Shown: positions 9,136-18,145 of the stretch, in pieces
Layout: every line of letters begins with the position of its first letter
Position numbering within the stretch: position 1 is the stretch's first letter
Source of the DNA: Pseudomonas sp. GV071
GTDB lineage: Bacteria; Pseudomonadota; Gammaproteobacteria; Pseudomonadales; Pseudomonadaceae
Length of the DNA: 64,000 nt
Reading direction: 5' to 3'
Assembly: GCF_003050835.1 (NCBI RefSeq)
Contig: NZ_QAOJ01000013.1
Span: 1 to 64,000 of the forward strand
Program-made: the position numbers and the translations under genes
The notes under the pieces: generated by a model
Told to the model about the DNA's origin: nothing
Database searches by the model: none
What the model saw: the letters and a program-made list of their open reading frames with translations, nothing else

Positions 9136-9744
9136 ATGTCCGCTAACACTGCCGCCTACGCCCAAGCCCGCTGGGATGAGTTGGAACGCCAGAGCGACCT
9201 CGACTGGGACCTGGACGCGATCACCGATCGCCGCGAGGCCGTGGCCTTTTTGCAGCGTTTCGAAAACCGCCTGTGCATCTATTCCAGCTACGTGGAAAAG
9301 CTCTACAGCAATTACAGCTTCGTGGTGCCGGAAGCCGAAGAGGGCAGTATCACCATCCTCCCCGACGAGCAGGCCTGGCACGACACCTTCAACGACATTC
9401 CCGCCGACGCGGTGGAGCCCACCGGCATCCACATCCTGCCCGGCGAAACCATGGGTTACAGCGGCCTGTACTTGAAGATTCCGGGTGAACACCGTCTGGT
9501 GGCGTCCAAGGAGTTGCCGTTTCAGGAAGGGCTCAAGCTATTGATCCAGCGCTACCAGGCCAAGGGCGAAAGCTTTCTGCCGGTGCTGATCAAGGGCGAC
9601 CTGCGTGAGTACGAAGCGCGCATGCCCTCGCTGCACCTGCACCGCATCAACCCGGCCAAGCTGGGTAACAGCTCCAAACTCAGCGTCGACGCGATCAAGG
9701 GCGCGATTGCCGATCACCTGATCGCGCTGTTCCGTCAGCACTGA
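9136..9744 (+). CDS. Conserved hypothetical protein, about 202 residues
   Basis: I do not recognise a named family. The start is the ATG at 9136 (MSANTAAYAQARWDEL); the open frame extends upstream, but that part reads like non-coding sequence. The protein is soluble, with no signal peptide or membrane segment, and rich in acidic and aromatic residues. The first third is helical (WDLDAITDRREAVAFLQRF), and the rest looks like mixed alpha/beta. It is transcribed divergently from mksF and followed by a 194-base gap before the exported-protein cluster, so it is probably monocistronic. Confidence 0.75.
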   Translation: MSANTAAYAQARWDELERQSDLDWDLDAITDRREAVAFLQRFENRLCIYSSYVEKLYSNYSFVVPEAEEGSITILPDEQAWHDTFNDIPADAVEPTGIHILPGETMGYSGLYLKIPGEHRLVASKELPFQEGLKLLIQRYQAKGESFLPVLIKGDLREYEARMPSLHLHRINPAKLGNSSKLSVDAIKGAIADHLIALFRQH

Positions 9745-9938
9745 TCCCCCGCCTGCCAGGGTGGCGTTACGCCAGTGTGATTTTGCGTAACAGTCGCCCA
9801 GCCTCCCGCCCAAATTCTCCTGTGCAAACTCGACTATGGGTCGGGCGTGTGTGGCGACCGAGCTTCTTATAGTGATGCCGTGGATTCCTGCCGCGTTTAC
9901 GCCTGGGGTCCGGCCACAATAAGAATAAGGAAATCACC

Positions 9939-10997
9939 ATGCGCTCGCCCCGTAGCCTTGCCGCACTTGGTTATGTCTCTCTGCTCACTGGCGCTCTGCT
10001 GGCTGGCCCTGCCCAGGCCAAGCTGGAGGCGTTGGCCGATAGCGAGTTGTCGAATGTCACCGGTCAGGCGTTTATCAACCTGACCACCGACGCCAATGCC
10101 GGCATCAACTACACGCGGGTGAATCTGGGGGTCAACCTCGACACCCAGCTGAACATGAAAAAGCTCCAGCTCGGCCAATACAACGACAGCACCACACGGC
10201 CGGGTGAAGTCGCGGGCTCTTCCGACATCCTGATCAACAACTTTGCCCTCGGCACGGTGAATGCCGACGACAGCATCAACGCCTTCAAGATCGCCAACCC
10301 GTTTATCGAACTGGCCTACGAAGGCAACAAGGTGGTCGGTGTGCGCATCGGTTTTGGCGAGGCCAAGGGCACCTTGTCCGGCGACATCGCCAGCCTCACC
10401 GGCAACGTGCCGGTGCATATCAAGGGCAGTGGCCAGGCGATTTACGACGTGGCCAACGTGGGCCAGAAACTGATCTTGGGCATCGGCGGCATCTACACCA
10501 CCAGTACGCTTGAGGCCGATGCGCAACTGGTCAACAGCAGCGGCGCTGCCGACCCGGTTCGCGGCACCCAGGCCGGGATCAAGAACGGTGATGGTCTGAC
10601 CTGCACCAGCGGTTGCCTGCCGATTCTCACTGACGCAGCGCTGGGCATTATCAAATCTGACGGTTGCGCCCTGTTGGGCATCCAGACCTGCTTCAACCTG
10701 GCTCAATTCAAGTCGTTGCCAGTGGGCAATATGGCGGTGGTCGACCAGGCCAACACCGCCGCCATCGAGGGCGCGACCAAAGGCTTCTTCATTTCCTTGC
10801 AAACCAAGGATGTGGCCTGGCGCGATCTGGACAGCAACTCCTTCATGACCGCCCTCAAAGGCGCCTTCATGAACATGCCCAAGTACAAAGACGCCAACGG
10901 CAATATGGTTTCGCCGATCAACATCGACTTCAACCAGGCCTTCAATGGAATTCCGCGGCAGGACACCTGCCTCGGTTCCGCGACTTCCGGGTGCTGA
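9939..10997 (+). CDS. Exported repeat-rich protein 1, LxDxELSxVTGQ motif
   Basis: This 352-residue exported protein has a signal peptide ending near AGPAQA (about residue 27). The mature start LEALADSELSNVTGQAF is a short motif shared, in variant form, by the next three genes. The remainder is rich in G, N, D, T and beta-prone stretches, typical of surface or outer-membrane-associated proteins, with four cysteines near residues 220-252 and one more pair at the C-terminus. It is first in a four-gene run with almost no gaps. From memory, this start motif is annotated DUF6160 or linked to Acinetobacter Fil-type proteins; I cannot verify that here. Role unknown. Confidence 0.82.
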   Translation: MRSPRSLAALGYVSLLTGALLAGPAQAKLEALADSELSNVTGQAFINLTTDANAGINYTRVNLGVNLDTQLNMKKLQLGQYNDSTTRPGEVAGSSDILINNFALGTVNADDSINAFKIANPFIELAYEGNKVVGVRIGFGEAKGTLSGDIASLTGNVPVHIKGSGQAIYDVANVGQKLILGIGGIYTTSTLEADAQLVNSSGAADPVRGTQAGIKNGDGLTCTSGCLPILTDAALGIIKSDGCALLGIQTCFNLAQFKSLPVGNMAVVDQANTAAIEGATKGFFISLQTKDVAWRDLDSNSFMTALKGAFMNMPKYKDANGNMVSPINIDFNQAFNGIPRQDTCLGSATSGC

Positions 10998-10998
10998 G

Positions 10999-12036
10999 AT
11001 GAGTGCCCCGTTGCGGTTTGCCGCGTTGGCGCTGCTGGCGGTCAGCAGCCTGGCCCGTGCCGAGATGCAAGCCCTGGATGACCAGGAACTGTCCGGCGTG
11101 CAGGGCGCCGGGTTTGGTTTCGTCCTGGAAAACATCCTGCTGGATGCCAACAACTCGACCATCACCATCAACGACATCACCAACGGCAGCGGCCAGAACG
11201 TGCCGATCTCGGTGAAGGAGTTTTACCTGGGCGCCGCCGGCAGCAACAAGGGCGCCAACCTCAACCCGGTGACCATCGGCCGTCTCAGCTCGCCGTTCAC
11301 CCTCGACCTGAATAAAGGCGAAAACCTGCGCACCCTGCGCGATGACGGTGTGTGGGTGCAGACCACGCCGAGCAACGTCGCGGTGCTGGCCCTGACTTTT
11401 CCTGAGCGCCTGACCGGTGCTGCCGGCCAGGCCTGTATTTCCGGTTACGCCGCCGCCGGCAGCAACTGCTCCAGCCGCGCCAGCGAGAAGGCTGACCTGG
11501 GCATTCGTTTCGACTTCCAGGTGGCCGCCGGGCGCACCGACATTCTCAATATCGACATCGCCGAGCTGGCCATGGACGGCTCCTACCTGCGCCTGTGGGG
11601 CGACAACGCGCGCAGCCAGCTGGTCGGCGAAATGCGCCTGAACCTGTATGCCAAAAGCCTCACGGTAATGTCCTGCGCCGCCGGTGCCACCAACTGCACC
11701 AGCGCCGCCGAGCAGGAAGCGCGCACCATCACCCTGAGCAACACCTACGCCAATATTGCCCTGGGCTACGGCAAAACCCAGCCGTTGCTGTTCGACGTCA
11801 ACAGCAATGGCCAGTTTGTCCTCGAACTGCCCAACCCCACTGCTGGCGGCACCACCACCGCCCAGCGCAATACCCTGGCCAGCGACTTCTACGCCAACGC
11901 GCCGCGCACCAACATCATCATCGACAACCTCAAAGTCGGCAGCGGCAACTACAACACCGGTGGCTACAACTTCGGCTACAACGCGCTCGAGGGCCTGAGC
12001 ATCAACTACCTGAAGGTGACCAGTCATGACCTTTAG
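10999..12036 (+). CDS. Exported repeat-rich protein 2, paralogous motif
   Basis: This protein of about 345 residues starts at the ATG at 10999, one base after the preceding stop, so translation is probably coupled. A signal peptide (LRFAALALLAVSSLARA) is followed directly by EMQALDDQELSGVQGAG, the cluster motif. The mature part is beta-rich and glycine/asparagine-rich, with several cysteines (for example QACISGYAAAGSNCSS and SCAAGATNCTS). It overlaps the next gene by 11 bases. Secreted or outer-membrane location is inferred; function is unknown. Confidence 0.82.
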   Translation: MSAPLRFAALALLAVSSLARAEMQALDDQELSGVQGAGFGFVLENILLDANNSTITINDITNGSGQNVPISVKEFYLGAAGSNKGANLNPVTIGRLSSPFTLDLNKGENLRTLRDDGVWVQTTPSNVAVLALTFPERLTGAAGQACISGYAAAGSNCSSRASEKADLGIRFDFQVAAGRTDILNIDIAELAMDGSYLRLWGDNARSQLVGEMRLNLYAKSLTVMSCAAGATNCTSAAEQEARTITLSNTYANIALGYGKTQPLLFDVNSNGQFVLELPNPTAGGTTTAQRNTLASDFYANAPRTNIIIDNLKVGSGNYNTGGYNFGYNALEGLSINYLKVTSHDL

Positions 12037-12643
12037 ACGCATCGAGTGGTTGTTCCTGTGGATCGCGCTGTTGCTGCCGGCGCTGGCGCGCAGCGAGCTG
12101 CAGCCGATGGCGGACGACGCCTTGAGCGCCACCAGTGGCCAGGGCGGGGTGTACTTGTCCGGCGACTTCAGCATCAACAAAAACGGCGGCGTGTTGTGGA
12201 CCACCCCCAGCAGCAACACCGCCAGCACCTGGACTGCCACCCAGCGCAGTTGCGCCACCCTTGGTTCCAGCTCGCCGGAAGACTGCGGCATGCGCCTGGC
12301 CATTCGCGCCGAAGCGGCCGGCGGCTGGTACGTGCTGGACAACATGAAAGGTATTTTCAGCTTCGACGGCCTGACCCTGCGCACGCGCTTTATCGACAGC
12401 GGCTTCAATGGCGATGGCGCCACGTTCGGCCAGGACACCCTGGAGTTCGGCCTACCCAACGAAATGAAATTCCAGGACGCACGCTTCACCTTCGCCGTGG
12501 CCAACCAGGGCGGCTGGCGCAACAAGGCCGGCACCGCAGCCAATGGTGGCGACGCGACGTACCAACAGACCAATATTTTCTCGGCGAAGATCGACGGCAG
12601 CATTCGTATGCAAGGCAACGTGCTGGTGTTCCCTAAAAACTGA
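12026..12643 (+). CDS. Exported repeat-rich protein 3, paralogous motif
   Basis: This is the smallest of the four exported paralogues, 205 residues. A hydrophobic N-terminus (WLFLWIALLLPALARS) is followed by ELQPMADDALSATSGQGG, a divergent copy of the shared motif. Two cysteines (RSCATLGSSSPEDCG) may form a disulfide in the periplasm or outside. It overlaps the upstream gene by 11 bases and is followed after 26 bases by the largest member, so the four are very likely one transcript. No enzyme motif is visible. Confidence 0.8.
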   Translation: MTFRRIEWLFLWIALLLPALARSELQPMADDALSATSGQGGVYLSGDFSINKNGGVLWTTPSSNTASTWTATQRSCATLGSSSPEDCGMRLAIRAEAAGGWYVLDNMKGIFSFDGLTLRTRFIDSGFNGDGATFGQDTLEFGLPNEMKFQDARFTFAVANQGGWRNKAGTAANGGDATYQQTNIFSAKIDGSIRMQGNVLVFPKN

Positions 12644-12669
12644 GAGCCTAAAAATTGAGGAGTAAGCGG

Positions 12670-15018
12670 ATGCCCAGAAATCTGCTGCTATTGCCACTGC
12701 TCTGCCTCAGTTTGCCGAGCCTGGCCATGCAGGCGCTGGACGACGACAGCCTGGCCAGCGTCAACGGCCAGTCCGGCATCAGCATGGAAATCAGCGGCGG
12801 CGGCTGGTCGGCGAGCAACGTCAGCTACAGCGAAGACGGCAAAACCGTGGCGCTGAAAGAGGTCAGCAACCGTCCGGCCAGCGGCAGCACATCCACCTCC
12901 ACCACCAAGATCGACGTGGTCGGCAACCAGTTGGTGGTCGAACACAAAGCCAGCCCGCAAGTGCTGGCTGTGAACAACGTGGAAATGGCCGGCAGCAGCA
13001 ACAGCTTCGGCAGCTTCCGCGCCTTCTACATCCTCGGCGCCACCCTCAAAATCAAAGGCGGCGGTGCCAGCGGTGTCAGTGGAATCGGCCTGGATGACAG
13101 CAAGCTGTCGCTCACCGACGTGACCTTTTACTACCGCGACAACGGCTACGACCTGATCGTCAACGGCATGTCGTTCGACGCCTACCTCAACGCCGCCTAC
13201 CTGGACATCGTCAGTGGCGGCAGCGGCAAAGAGGTCAAACTCGACCTCGGCAACTCGCGGTTGGTCGCCAACATCGGCGGCATCAGCCTGGACCTGGCCC
13301 ACAGCGACGCGGTCAGTGGTGTGCCGGCGACGCCGACCAGCCCGGATACCCGCGACCCCAACTTCAACAAAAGTTTTGGCAGCCTCAACCTCGACCTGCG
13401 CCTGGGCGGCAGCCTTAGCATCGGCAGTGGCGGCGCCAGCGGCCAGGGCATCCGTATTCGGCCGAACCTGACCATCAGCAACAGCCTGTTCCAGTACCAG
13501 GACGAAGGTGTGCTGCGCGCCGAAAACTTCTCCGGAGTGCTCAGCAGCACCAACGGCCTGTTTCTCGACCTGGCCAGCGACACCACGGGCAATTACGCCC
13601 AAGTCAAATTCCCCGACCTGCGCCTGAACGCCACCCTCGGCGGCCTGATCATCGGCAACGCCAGCAACCAGAAACTCGGTAGCCTGGGCATCGACCTCAA
13701 CTTCCTCGACGATGGAGCCAAACAGAACTGGCTGAAACTGCGCCCTGGCGGCGACCCCAATTCCGGTCTCAAAGGCATCACCGCCGACGTCAGCTGGAAC
13801 ATGGTCAACAGCTCGGTATCGCTTACCGATAATGGCAACAGCATGTGGTTCAGTGGCCTGCGCACCAACGGCACCGGTCAGGTCACCCTCGACCTGACCA
13901 AGAGCTGCGCCGCCGGCGCCAGCACCGGTTGCTACTCAGGCACCCAGAGCGACATGAGCAAGGGCAACTACAACGGCCATTTCGACGGCCTGCGCCTGGG
14001 CTTGAACAACATCAAAGGCAGCTACAGCTTCGATGGCCTGCGGGTTGGTAGCGCCACCGCGCCGCTGCAGGGCGGCACCGAACTGCTGGTGCTGATGGAA
14101 ATCTTCCCGGCCTACGACTTCACCATGAACGGCCAACTGACTATCCAACCGGGAGGTTTCAGCGGCAGCGGCGTTCGCTACAACGCCGACTTCTACGTTA
14201 CCGAAGCGCGCGCGGCGATCACGGTCGATGAGGCAGGCAGAGGCCTGTGGCTGTCCGGCACCAGCTACGACATGCACTTTCGCGACGGCACCCTGGACAT
14301 CAGCAGCGGCGCCACGGGCGAGAAGGGAGGCGTCGAACTGCGCAAAGGCACCTACTGGTCGAAACTCGACGTCAGCGATGTACGCTGGGGCGACCGCGCC
14401 ACCGGCACCAGCCTCGGCCGGATCATGCTCAAGCGTTATGAGCAGGGCTCGACCTTGGCCCTCAGCTCGGGCGGCGCCGGAGCGCTCTGCGTCGGTGCAT
14501 CCGGCGGCACTGCCAGTGCCTGCGGTGCAGCGGGTGGGCGCTGGGAAGACCGTGGCAACGAAGGCGTGTCGGTAAAACTGAAAAGCGTTTTTGTGCGTGA
14601 CACCGCGGTGGACAGTTCGGTGAATGGCGTGGCCACCGACGAGAAGCGCAACCAGATTCTGTGGGAGACCAACCGCACCGGCGGCAATGGCACCGGCGCG
14701 CAGTTGGTGATCGACAACTTCTCCACCTCCGATGGCGATCCGAACAATCCCAACGCCAACACCTATGGCGTCAATGCCGACCTCAACCTTGATGTGGCGC
14801 CAACCAAAGTGAAGGTCAAGAGCGGGGCCAATGCCGGCACCAACGTGACGCCGGACCCGTTGGGGTTTGCCGTGAACGGCCGGATCACGTTCAAGGAAGT
14901 GAACGTGGACCGCTTGCAGAATGTGCACCCGACCGGCGGGGCGGTGACGGCCATGTACGGGATCAAGGCGCAGAACGCGGATATTCGGGCGAACCTTACG
15001 GCTACGCCGATCAACTAA
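12670..15018 (+). CDS. Exported repeat-rich protein 4, large surface-like protein
   Basis: This 782-residue exported protein starts at the ATG at 12670, seven bases after a GAGGAG ribosome site; the longer open frame begins with a TTG. A signal peptide (LLLLPLLCLSLPSLA) is followed by MQALDDDSLASVNGQSGI, the cluster motif. The long mature region is made of beta-prone, glycine/serine/asparagine-rich repeats with recurring LxLDLxxS and FDGLRLG patterns, suggesting a beta-solenoid or barrel-like fold. Only a few cysteines occur, in two clusters. It closes the four-gene run and is followed by a REP-type repeat. It could be an adhesin or matrix-like protein; no direct evidence. Confidence 0.8.
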   Translation: MPRNLLLLPLLCLSLPSLAMQALDDDSLASVNGQSGISMEISGGGWSASNVSYSEDGKTVALKEVSNRPASGSTSTSTTKIDVVGNQLVVEHKASPQVLAVNNVEMAGSSNSFGSFRAFYILGATLKIKGGGASGVSGIGLDDSKLSLTDVTFYYRDNGYDLIVNGMSFDAYLNAAYLDIVSGGSGKEVKLDLGNSRLVANIGGISLDLAHSDAVSGVPATPTSPDTRDPNFNKSFGSLNLDLRLGGSLSIGSGGASGQGIRIRPNLTISNSLFQYQDEGVLRAENFSGVLSSTNGLFLDLASDTTGNYAQVKFPDLRLNATLGGLIIGNASNQKLGSLGIDLNFLDDGAKQNWLKLRPGGDPNSGLKGITADVSWNMVNSSVSLTDNGNSMWFSGLRTNGTGQVTLDLTKSCAAGASTGCYSGTQSDMSKGNYNGHFDGLRLGLNNIKGSYSFDGLRVGSATAPLQGGTELLVLMEIFPAYDFTMNGQLTIQPGGFSGSGVRYNADFYVTEARAAITVDEAGRGLWLSGTSYDMHFRDGTLDISSGATGEKGGVELRKGTYWSKLDVSDVRWGDRATGTSLGRIMLKRYEQGSTLALSSGGAGALCVGASGGTASACGAAGGRWEDRGNEGVSVKLKSVFVRDTAVDSSVNGVATDEKRNQILWETNRTGGNGTGAQLVIDNFSTSDGDPNNPNANTYGVNADLNLDVAPTKVKVKSGANAGTNVTPDPLGFAVNGRITFKEVNVDRLQNVHPTGGAVTAMYGIKAQNADIRANLTATPIN

Positions 15019-15021
15019 AAC

Positions 15022-15133
15022 GGCCCCTCTCCCCCGGCCCTCTCCCGCAAGCGGGCGAGGGGTGACTTATGCTTGCGGCTCTGCGCGGTCAGCTCCCTCG
15101 CCCGATTGCGGGAGAGGGCTGGGGAGAGGGGCC
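15022..15133. repeat. Long imperfect inverted repeat, CCCTCTCCC type
   Basis: The outer arms (GGCCCCTCTCCCCC at the left, GGGGAGAGGGGCC at the right) and inner arms (CCCTCTCCCGC and GCGGGAGAGGG) form a large stem of about 110 bases. It lies directly after the exported-protein operon and may also stop its transcript. Shorter relatives are at 24721-24751 and 48850-48875. Confidence 0.85.
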
Positions 15134-15264
15134 TTTGATCTGCGTTTGAAATCACCACATACCAGAACCCGACACGACCCTTTCCCCCCACCCGTCTTTG
15201 CGGCGACAATCGCTCCCTTTCTTGCGTCAATCACGCAGACCCAGCGCCTGCGTGTGGAGCCTAA

Positions 15265-16092
15265 ATGATCACCGAATTGCGCCGTCGCGCTTATCTGAAT
15301 GCCATGCAGGTCGCCAACTGGCTGCCCCGCGTGTCGCTGCCATTCGCCGCGCCGTCTCGTCCTGAACTGTTCGAAGCGCTTGAGCCCGAGCCGCAGCCGG
15401 TAGCCGTCAGCGTCGAACCGGTGCAGCAAACCGCTGCAGCGCCGCAAGCAACCGTCGAGCCCAGCCCGCCCACCGTTACCGAACGGCCAAAAATCGAAGT
15501 CCCGCGCCCAACCGCACGGGTTGAGGCCAAGCCACAGCCTGTGGCCGCCGACGAAGAAACACCCGCTGCACCGGCCAAAGTGGCCCCGCTGCCGCCGCCC
15601 CGTTTCAGCCTGCAACTGCTGCGCGCCGGCTCCTGCGTAATCCTGGCCGAGTTGGCCACCGGGGAGCCTTTCGCCGCTCGTGATCCGGCCTACCTGCTAC
15701 TCAAGGATCTGCTGCGCGCCGCCGGCCTGCCCGACAGCCCGCAGATTCTCGGCGAGCCAGTACGTTGGCCGCTGCTGGCCAAGGGCAATATGGACCAGGG
15801 CCCGCAGGCTGCGCTGGAGTACGTGCAAGGCTTTCTGATGGCGCGTATGGAGCAGGAGCAGGACTGCAAATGCTTGTGGCTGGTCGGTTTGCCGGCCATC
15901 CGGTTTGCTGGTGAGGCGGACGAAGACGCCTATAACCGCGAGCTGCAGGTGGAAGGGCTGGGCGCTGCCTGGGCCATGCCGAGCCTGGAGCTGTTGATGG
16001 ACGAGCCGGTGCGCAAGGCGCCGTTGTGGCAGGCCATGCAGCGGGTGATGCGCCGCTGGCAGACGCAGGGAGCCGAGTCGCTGCATGAATGA
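15265..16092 (+). CDS. holD: DNA polymerase III psi subunit, cryptic pseudomonad type
   Basis: This 275-residue protein sits immediately upstream of rimI, as holD does in E. coli and PA4679 does in P. aeruginosa. PA4679 was shown biochemically to be a highly diverged psi subunit, which links clamp loader, chi and SSB. The N-terminal third (about 30-115) is a disordered proline/alanine/glutamate-rich linker, and the C-terminal 150 residues (FSLQLLRAGSCVILAELATG onward) form the folded part. The N-terminus begins MITELRRRAYLNAMQVANWLP. It is about twice the length of E. coli psi (137). Assignment rests mainly on gene order. Confidence 0.75.
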   Translation: MITELRRRAYLNAMQVANWLPRVSLPFAAPSRPELFEALEPEPQPVAVSVEPVQQTAAAPQATVEPSPPTVTERPKIEVPRPTARVEAKPQPVAADEETPAAPAKVAPLPPPRFSLQLLRAGSCVILAELATGEPFAARDPAYLLLKDLLRAAGLPDSPQILGEPVRWPLLAKGNMDQGPQAALEYVQGFLMARMEQEQDCKCLWLVGLPAIRFAGEADEDAYNRELQVEGLGAAWAMPSLELLMDEPVRKAPLWQAMQRVMRRWQTQGAESLHE

Positions 16093-16537
16093 CACCGTTA
16101 CCATCCGCCCGATGACCGAGGCGGATCTCGATGAAGTAGTCCAGATCGAATGCGCCGCCTACAGCCACCCCTGGTCGCGCAAACTGTTCCATGACGGCCT
16201 CAGCAGTTACGACTGCTGGGTGATGTTCGAAGGCGAGCGCCAGGTCGGCCACGCCATTCTCAGTGTGATCATCGACGAAGCCCATCTGCTCAATATCGCC
16301 ATCGCCCCCCACGGCCAGGGCCGGGGGCTGGGCTTGCTCCTGTTGGAGCGCATTATGCAGCGCGCACTGGAACTGAAAGCCGGCGAGTGTTTCCTCGAAG
16401 TGCGTGCCAGCAACCTGGCGGCGTACCGGTTGTACGAGCGTTATGGCTTCAACGAAATCGGCCGCCGTCGCGATTACTATCCGGCCCCGGGTGGCCGTGA
16501 AGATGCCTTGGTGATGGCCTGCACCCTGTTCGACTAG
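16085..16537 (+). CDS. rimI: Ribosomal protein S18-alanine N-acetyltransferase RimI
   Basis: This 150-residue GNAT acetyltransferase modifies the N-terminal alanine of ribosomal protein S18. The acetyl-CoA-binding motif IAPHGQGRGLGLLLL is clear near residue 77, followed by FLEVRASNLAAYRLYERYGF, characteristic of RimI. Length matches the family. It overlaps the end of the psi subunit gene by eight bases, the same pairing as in other gamma-proteobacteria. Confidence 0.93.
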   Translation: MNDTVTIRPMTEADLDEVVQIECAAYSHPWSRKLFHDGLSSYDCWVMFEGERQVGHAILSVIIDEAHLLNIAIAPHGQGRGLGLLLLERIMQRALELKAGECFLEVRASNLAAYRLYERYGFNEIGRRRDYYPAPGGREDALVMACTLFD

Positions 16538-16605
16538 AACCGGTTTTCGATTTTCTGGCACTGACGTACTCTCTGGCCCCATAACCATAAAAAAGGATCT
16601 GGGGC

Positions 16606-17952
16606 ATGGGTGATACCGATGTGATTGTGGTCGGCGCGGGCATCTCCGGACTGACCGCCGCTTGGCGTCTGGCCCAGGCTGGCCAGCGGGTCAAGGTGCT
16701 GGAAGCCAATGCCCGGGTCGGTGGCCGCACCCTCAACCACCAGTTCGCCAGCGGCGAGGTCGCCGAAGTCGGTGGTCAGTGGGTGGGGCCCACGCAGGAG
16801 CGTATTCTCGCCTTGCTCGCCGAGCTCAAGCTGGACACCTTTCCGACCTGGAATCAGGGCGACAACCTCACCCTGTTCGGCGGCCGGCTCAAGCCCTATC
16901 GCGGCACCATTCCCAAATTCGCCCCGCACGTGCTGCTGGACATCGGCCAGGCGCAATGGCGGCTGGATCGCCTGGCCCGGCAGATCGACCTCGACGACCC
17001 CAGCCGCCACCCCAAGGCGCCGCTGTGGGACAGCATGAGCTTCGCCGAATGGTTACGCCGCCAGGTGAAAACTGAGCAGGCGCGCACGGTGTTCGACCTC
17101 GCCAGTGCTGCCGTCTTCGCCGCCAAACCTCACGACCTGTCGTTTCTGCATGTGCTGTTTTACATCAAGAGCGGCACCAACCTCGACACCCTGCTGGGCG
17201 TGGACAAAGGCGCGCAGCAGGACCGTATTGTCGGCGGCTCGCAGCGCATCAGCGAGGAACTGGCGTTGCGTCTGGACGGCGCGGTGCAATTGGCGCAACC
17301 AGTGCGGGCGCTGAAACAGGGCCTCGATCACGTCGAGCTGATCACCGACCAGGGCAGTCATCGCGCCAAGCGAGTGATCTTCGCCGTGCCGCCGACCCTG
17401 CTGCTGCGCATTACCCAGGAGCCGCTGCTGCCCGGTTGGCGCGACCAGTTGCTGCAACGTTTGCCGCAAGGTGCGGTGATCAAGTGCATGGCGATGTACG
17501 AGCGGCCGTTCTGGCGCGAACGTGGTTTGTCCGGGCAGGCCACCAGCGAGATCGGGCCGGTGCGCTTGACCTTCGACAACAGCGTGCCGGGCTCGAGCAA
17601 AGGTGTGTTGATGGGCTTTATCGAAGGCGACGAAGCCCGCCACTGGAGCAGCTGCGACGAAGGCGAACGGCGTGCACAGGTGCTGCAATGCTTCGCCCGT
17701 TACTATGGCGAGCAGGCCCTGCAGCCCCTGGAGTATGTGGATAAGTGCTGGGCCGACGAACCCTTTGCCCGTGGCTGCTACGCCGCGCTGTTTCCACCGG
17801 GCGTGTGGGGCAGCGGCGCGGCGCGCTTGCGCCAACCTCAGGGCCGTGTGCATTTCGCCGGCACGGAAACAGCGACGCGCTGGATGGGCTATTTCGATGG
17901 CGCGGTGCAGGCCGCCGAGCGAGCGGCGGCTGAGGTGCTGGCGCTGACTTGA
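16606..17952 (+). CDS. Flavin-dependent amine oxidase (monoamine oxidase family)
   Basis: This 448-residue FAD enzyme oxidises an amine to an aldehyde or imine. The N-terminal dinucleotide-binding motif VVGAGISGLTAAWRL is followed by the glutamate and VGGRTL of the flavin monoamine oxidase family. The C-terminal FAD region reads VHFAGTETATRWMGYFDGAV, including the GTETA motif. No signal peptide is seen, so it is probably cytoplasmic. A good ribosome site (AAGGA) precedes the ATG. It stands alone between rimI and a REP pair; the substrate cannot be told from the sequence. Confidence 0.9.
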   Translation: MGDTDVIVVGAGISGLTAAWRLAQAGQRVKVLEANARVGGRTLNHQFASGEVAEVGGQWVGPTQERILALLAELKLDTFPTWNQGDNLTLFGGRLKPYRGTIPKFAPHVLLDIGQAQWRLDRLARQIDLDDPSRHPKAPLWDSMSFAEWLRRQVKTEQARTVFDLASAAVFAAKPHDLSFLHVLFYIKSGTNLDTLLGVDKGAQQDRIVGGSQRISEELALRLDGAVQLAQPVRALKQGLDHVELITDQGSHRAKRVIFAVPPTLLLRITQEPLLPGWRDQLLQRLPQGAVIKCMAMYERPFWRERGLSGQATSEIGPVRLTFDNSVPGSSKGVLMGFIEGDEARHWSSCDEGERRAQVLQCFARYYGEQALQPLEYVDKCWADEPFARGCYAALFPPGVWGSGAARLRQPQGRVHFAGTETATRWMGYFDGAVQAAERAAAEVLALT

Positions 17953-18035
17953 TTGGCTACAACGGCCGGCGCGTTCGGTCGCTGTGGCCGCTTCGGTGGT
18001 CGCCCATACTTCGCAGCCTATTTGCCTGCGCGGTC

Positions 18036-18103
18036 CTTGTGGGAGGGGCTTTAGCCGCGATGCTGTAGATCTAAAAGCTCGCGGCTAAAGCCCCTCCCAC
18101 AAG
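18036..18103. repeat. REP-type inverted repeat pair
   Basis: Two inverted copies of a unit reading CTTGTGGGAGGGGCTTTAGC on the left face each other across a spacer of about a dozen bases. The same family occurs at 40495-40559. Confidence 0.88.
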
Positions 18104-18145
18104 AGCGTGGAGCGGCCCCACAAGATGATGAATAAGGACCTGTTC

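Noticed and set aside
18107..18145. N-terminal extension of the 5'-nucleotidase-type protein from a GTG
   Set aside because: It would place charged residues before the signal peptide, lies partly next to a REP doublet, and the ATG at 18146 has a better-spaced AAGGA.
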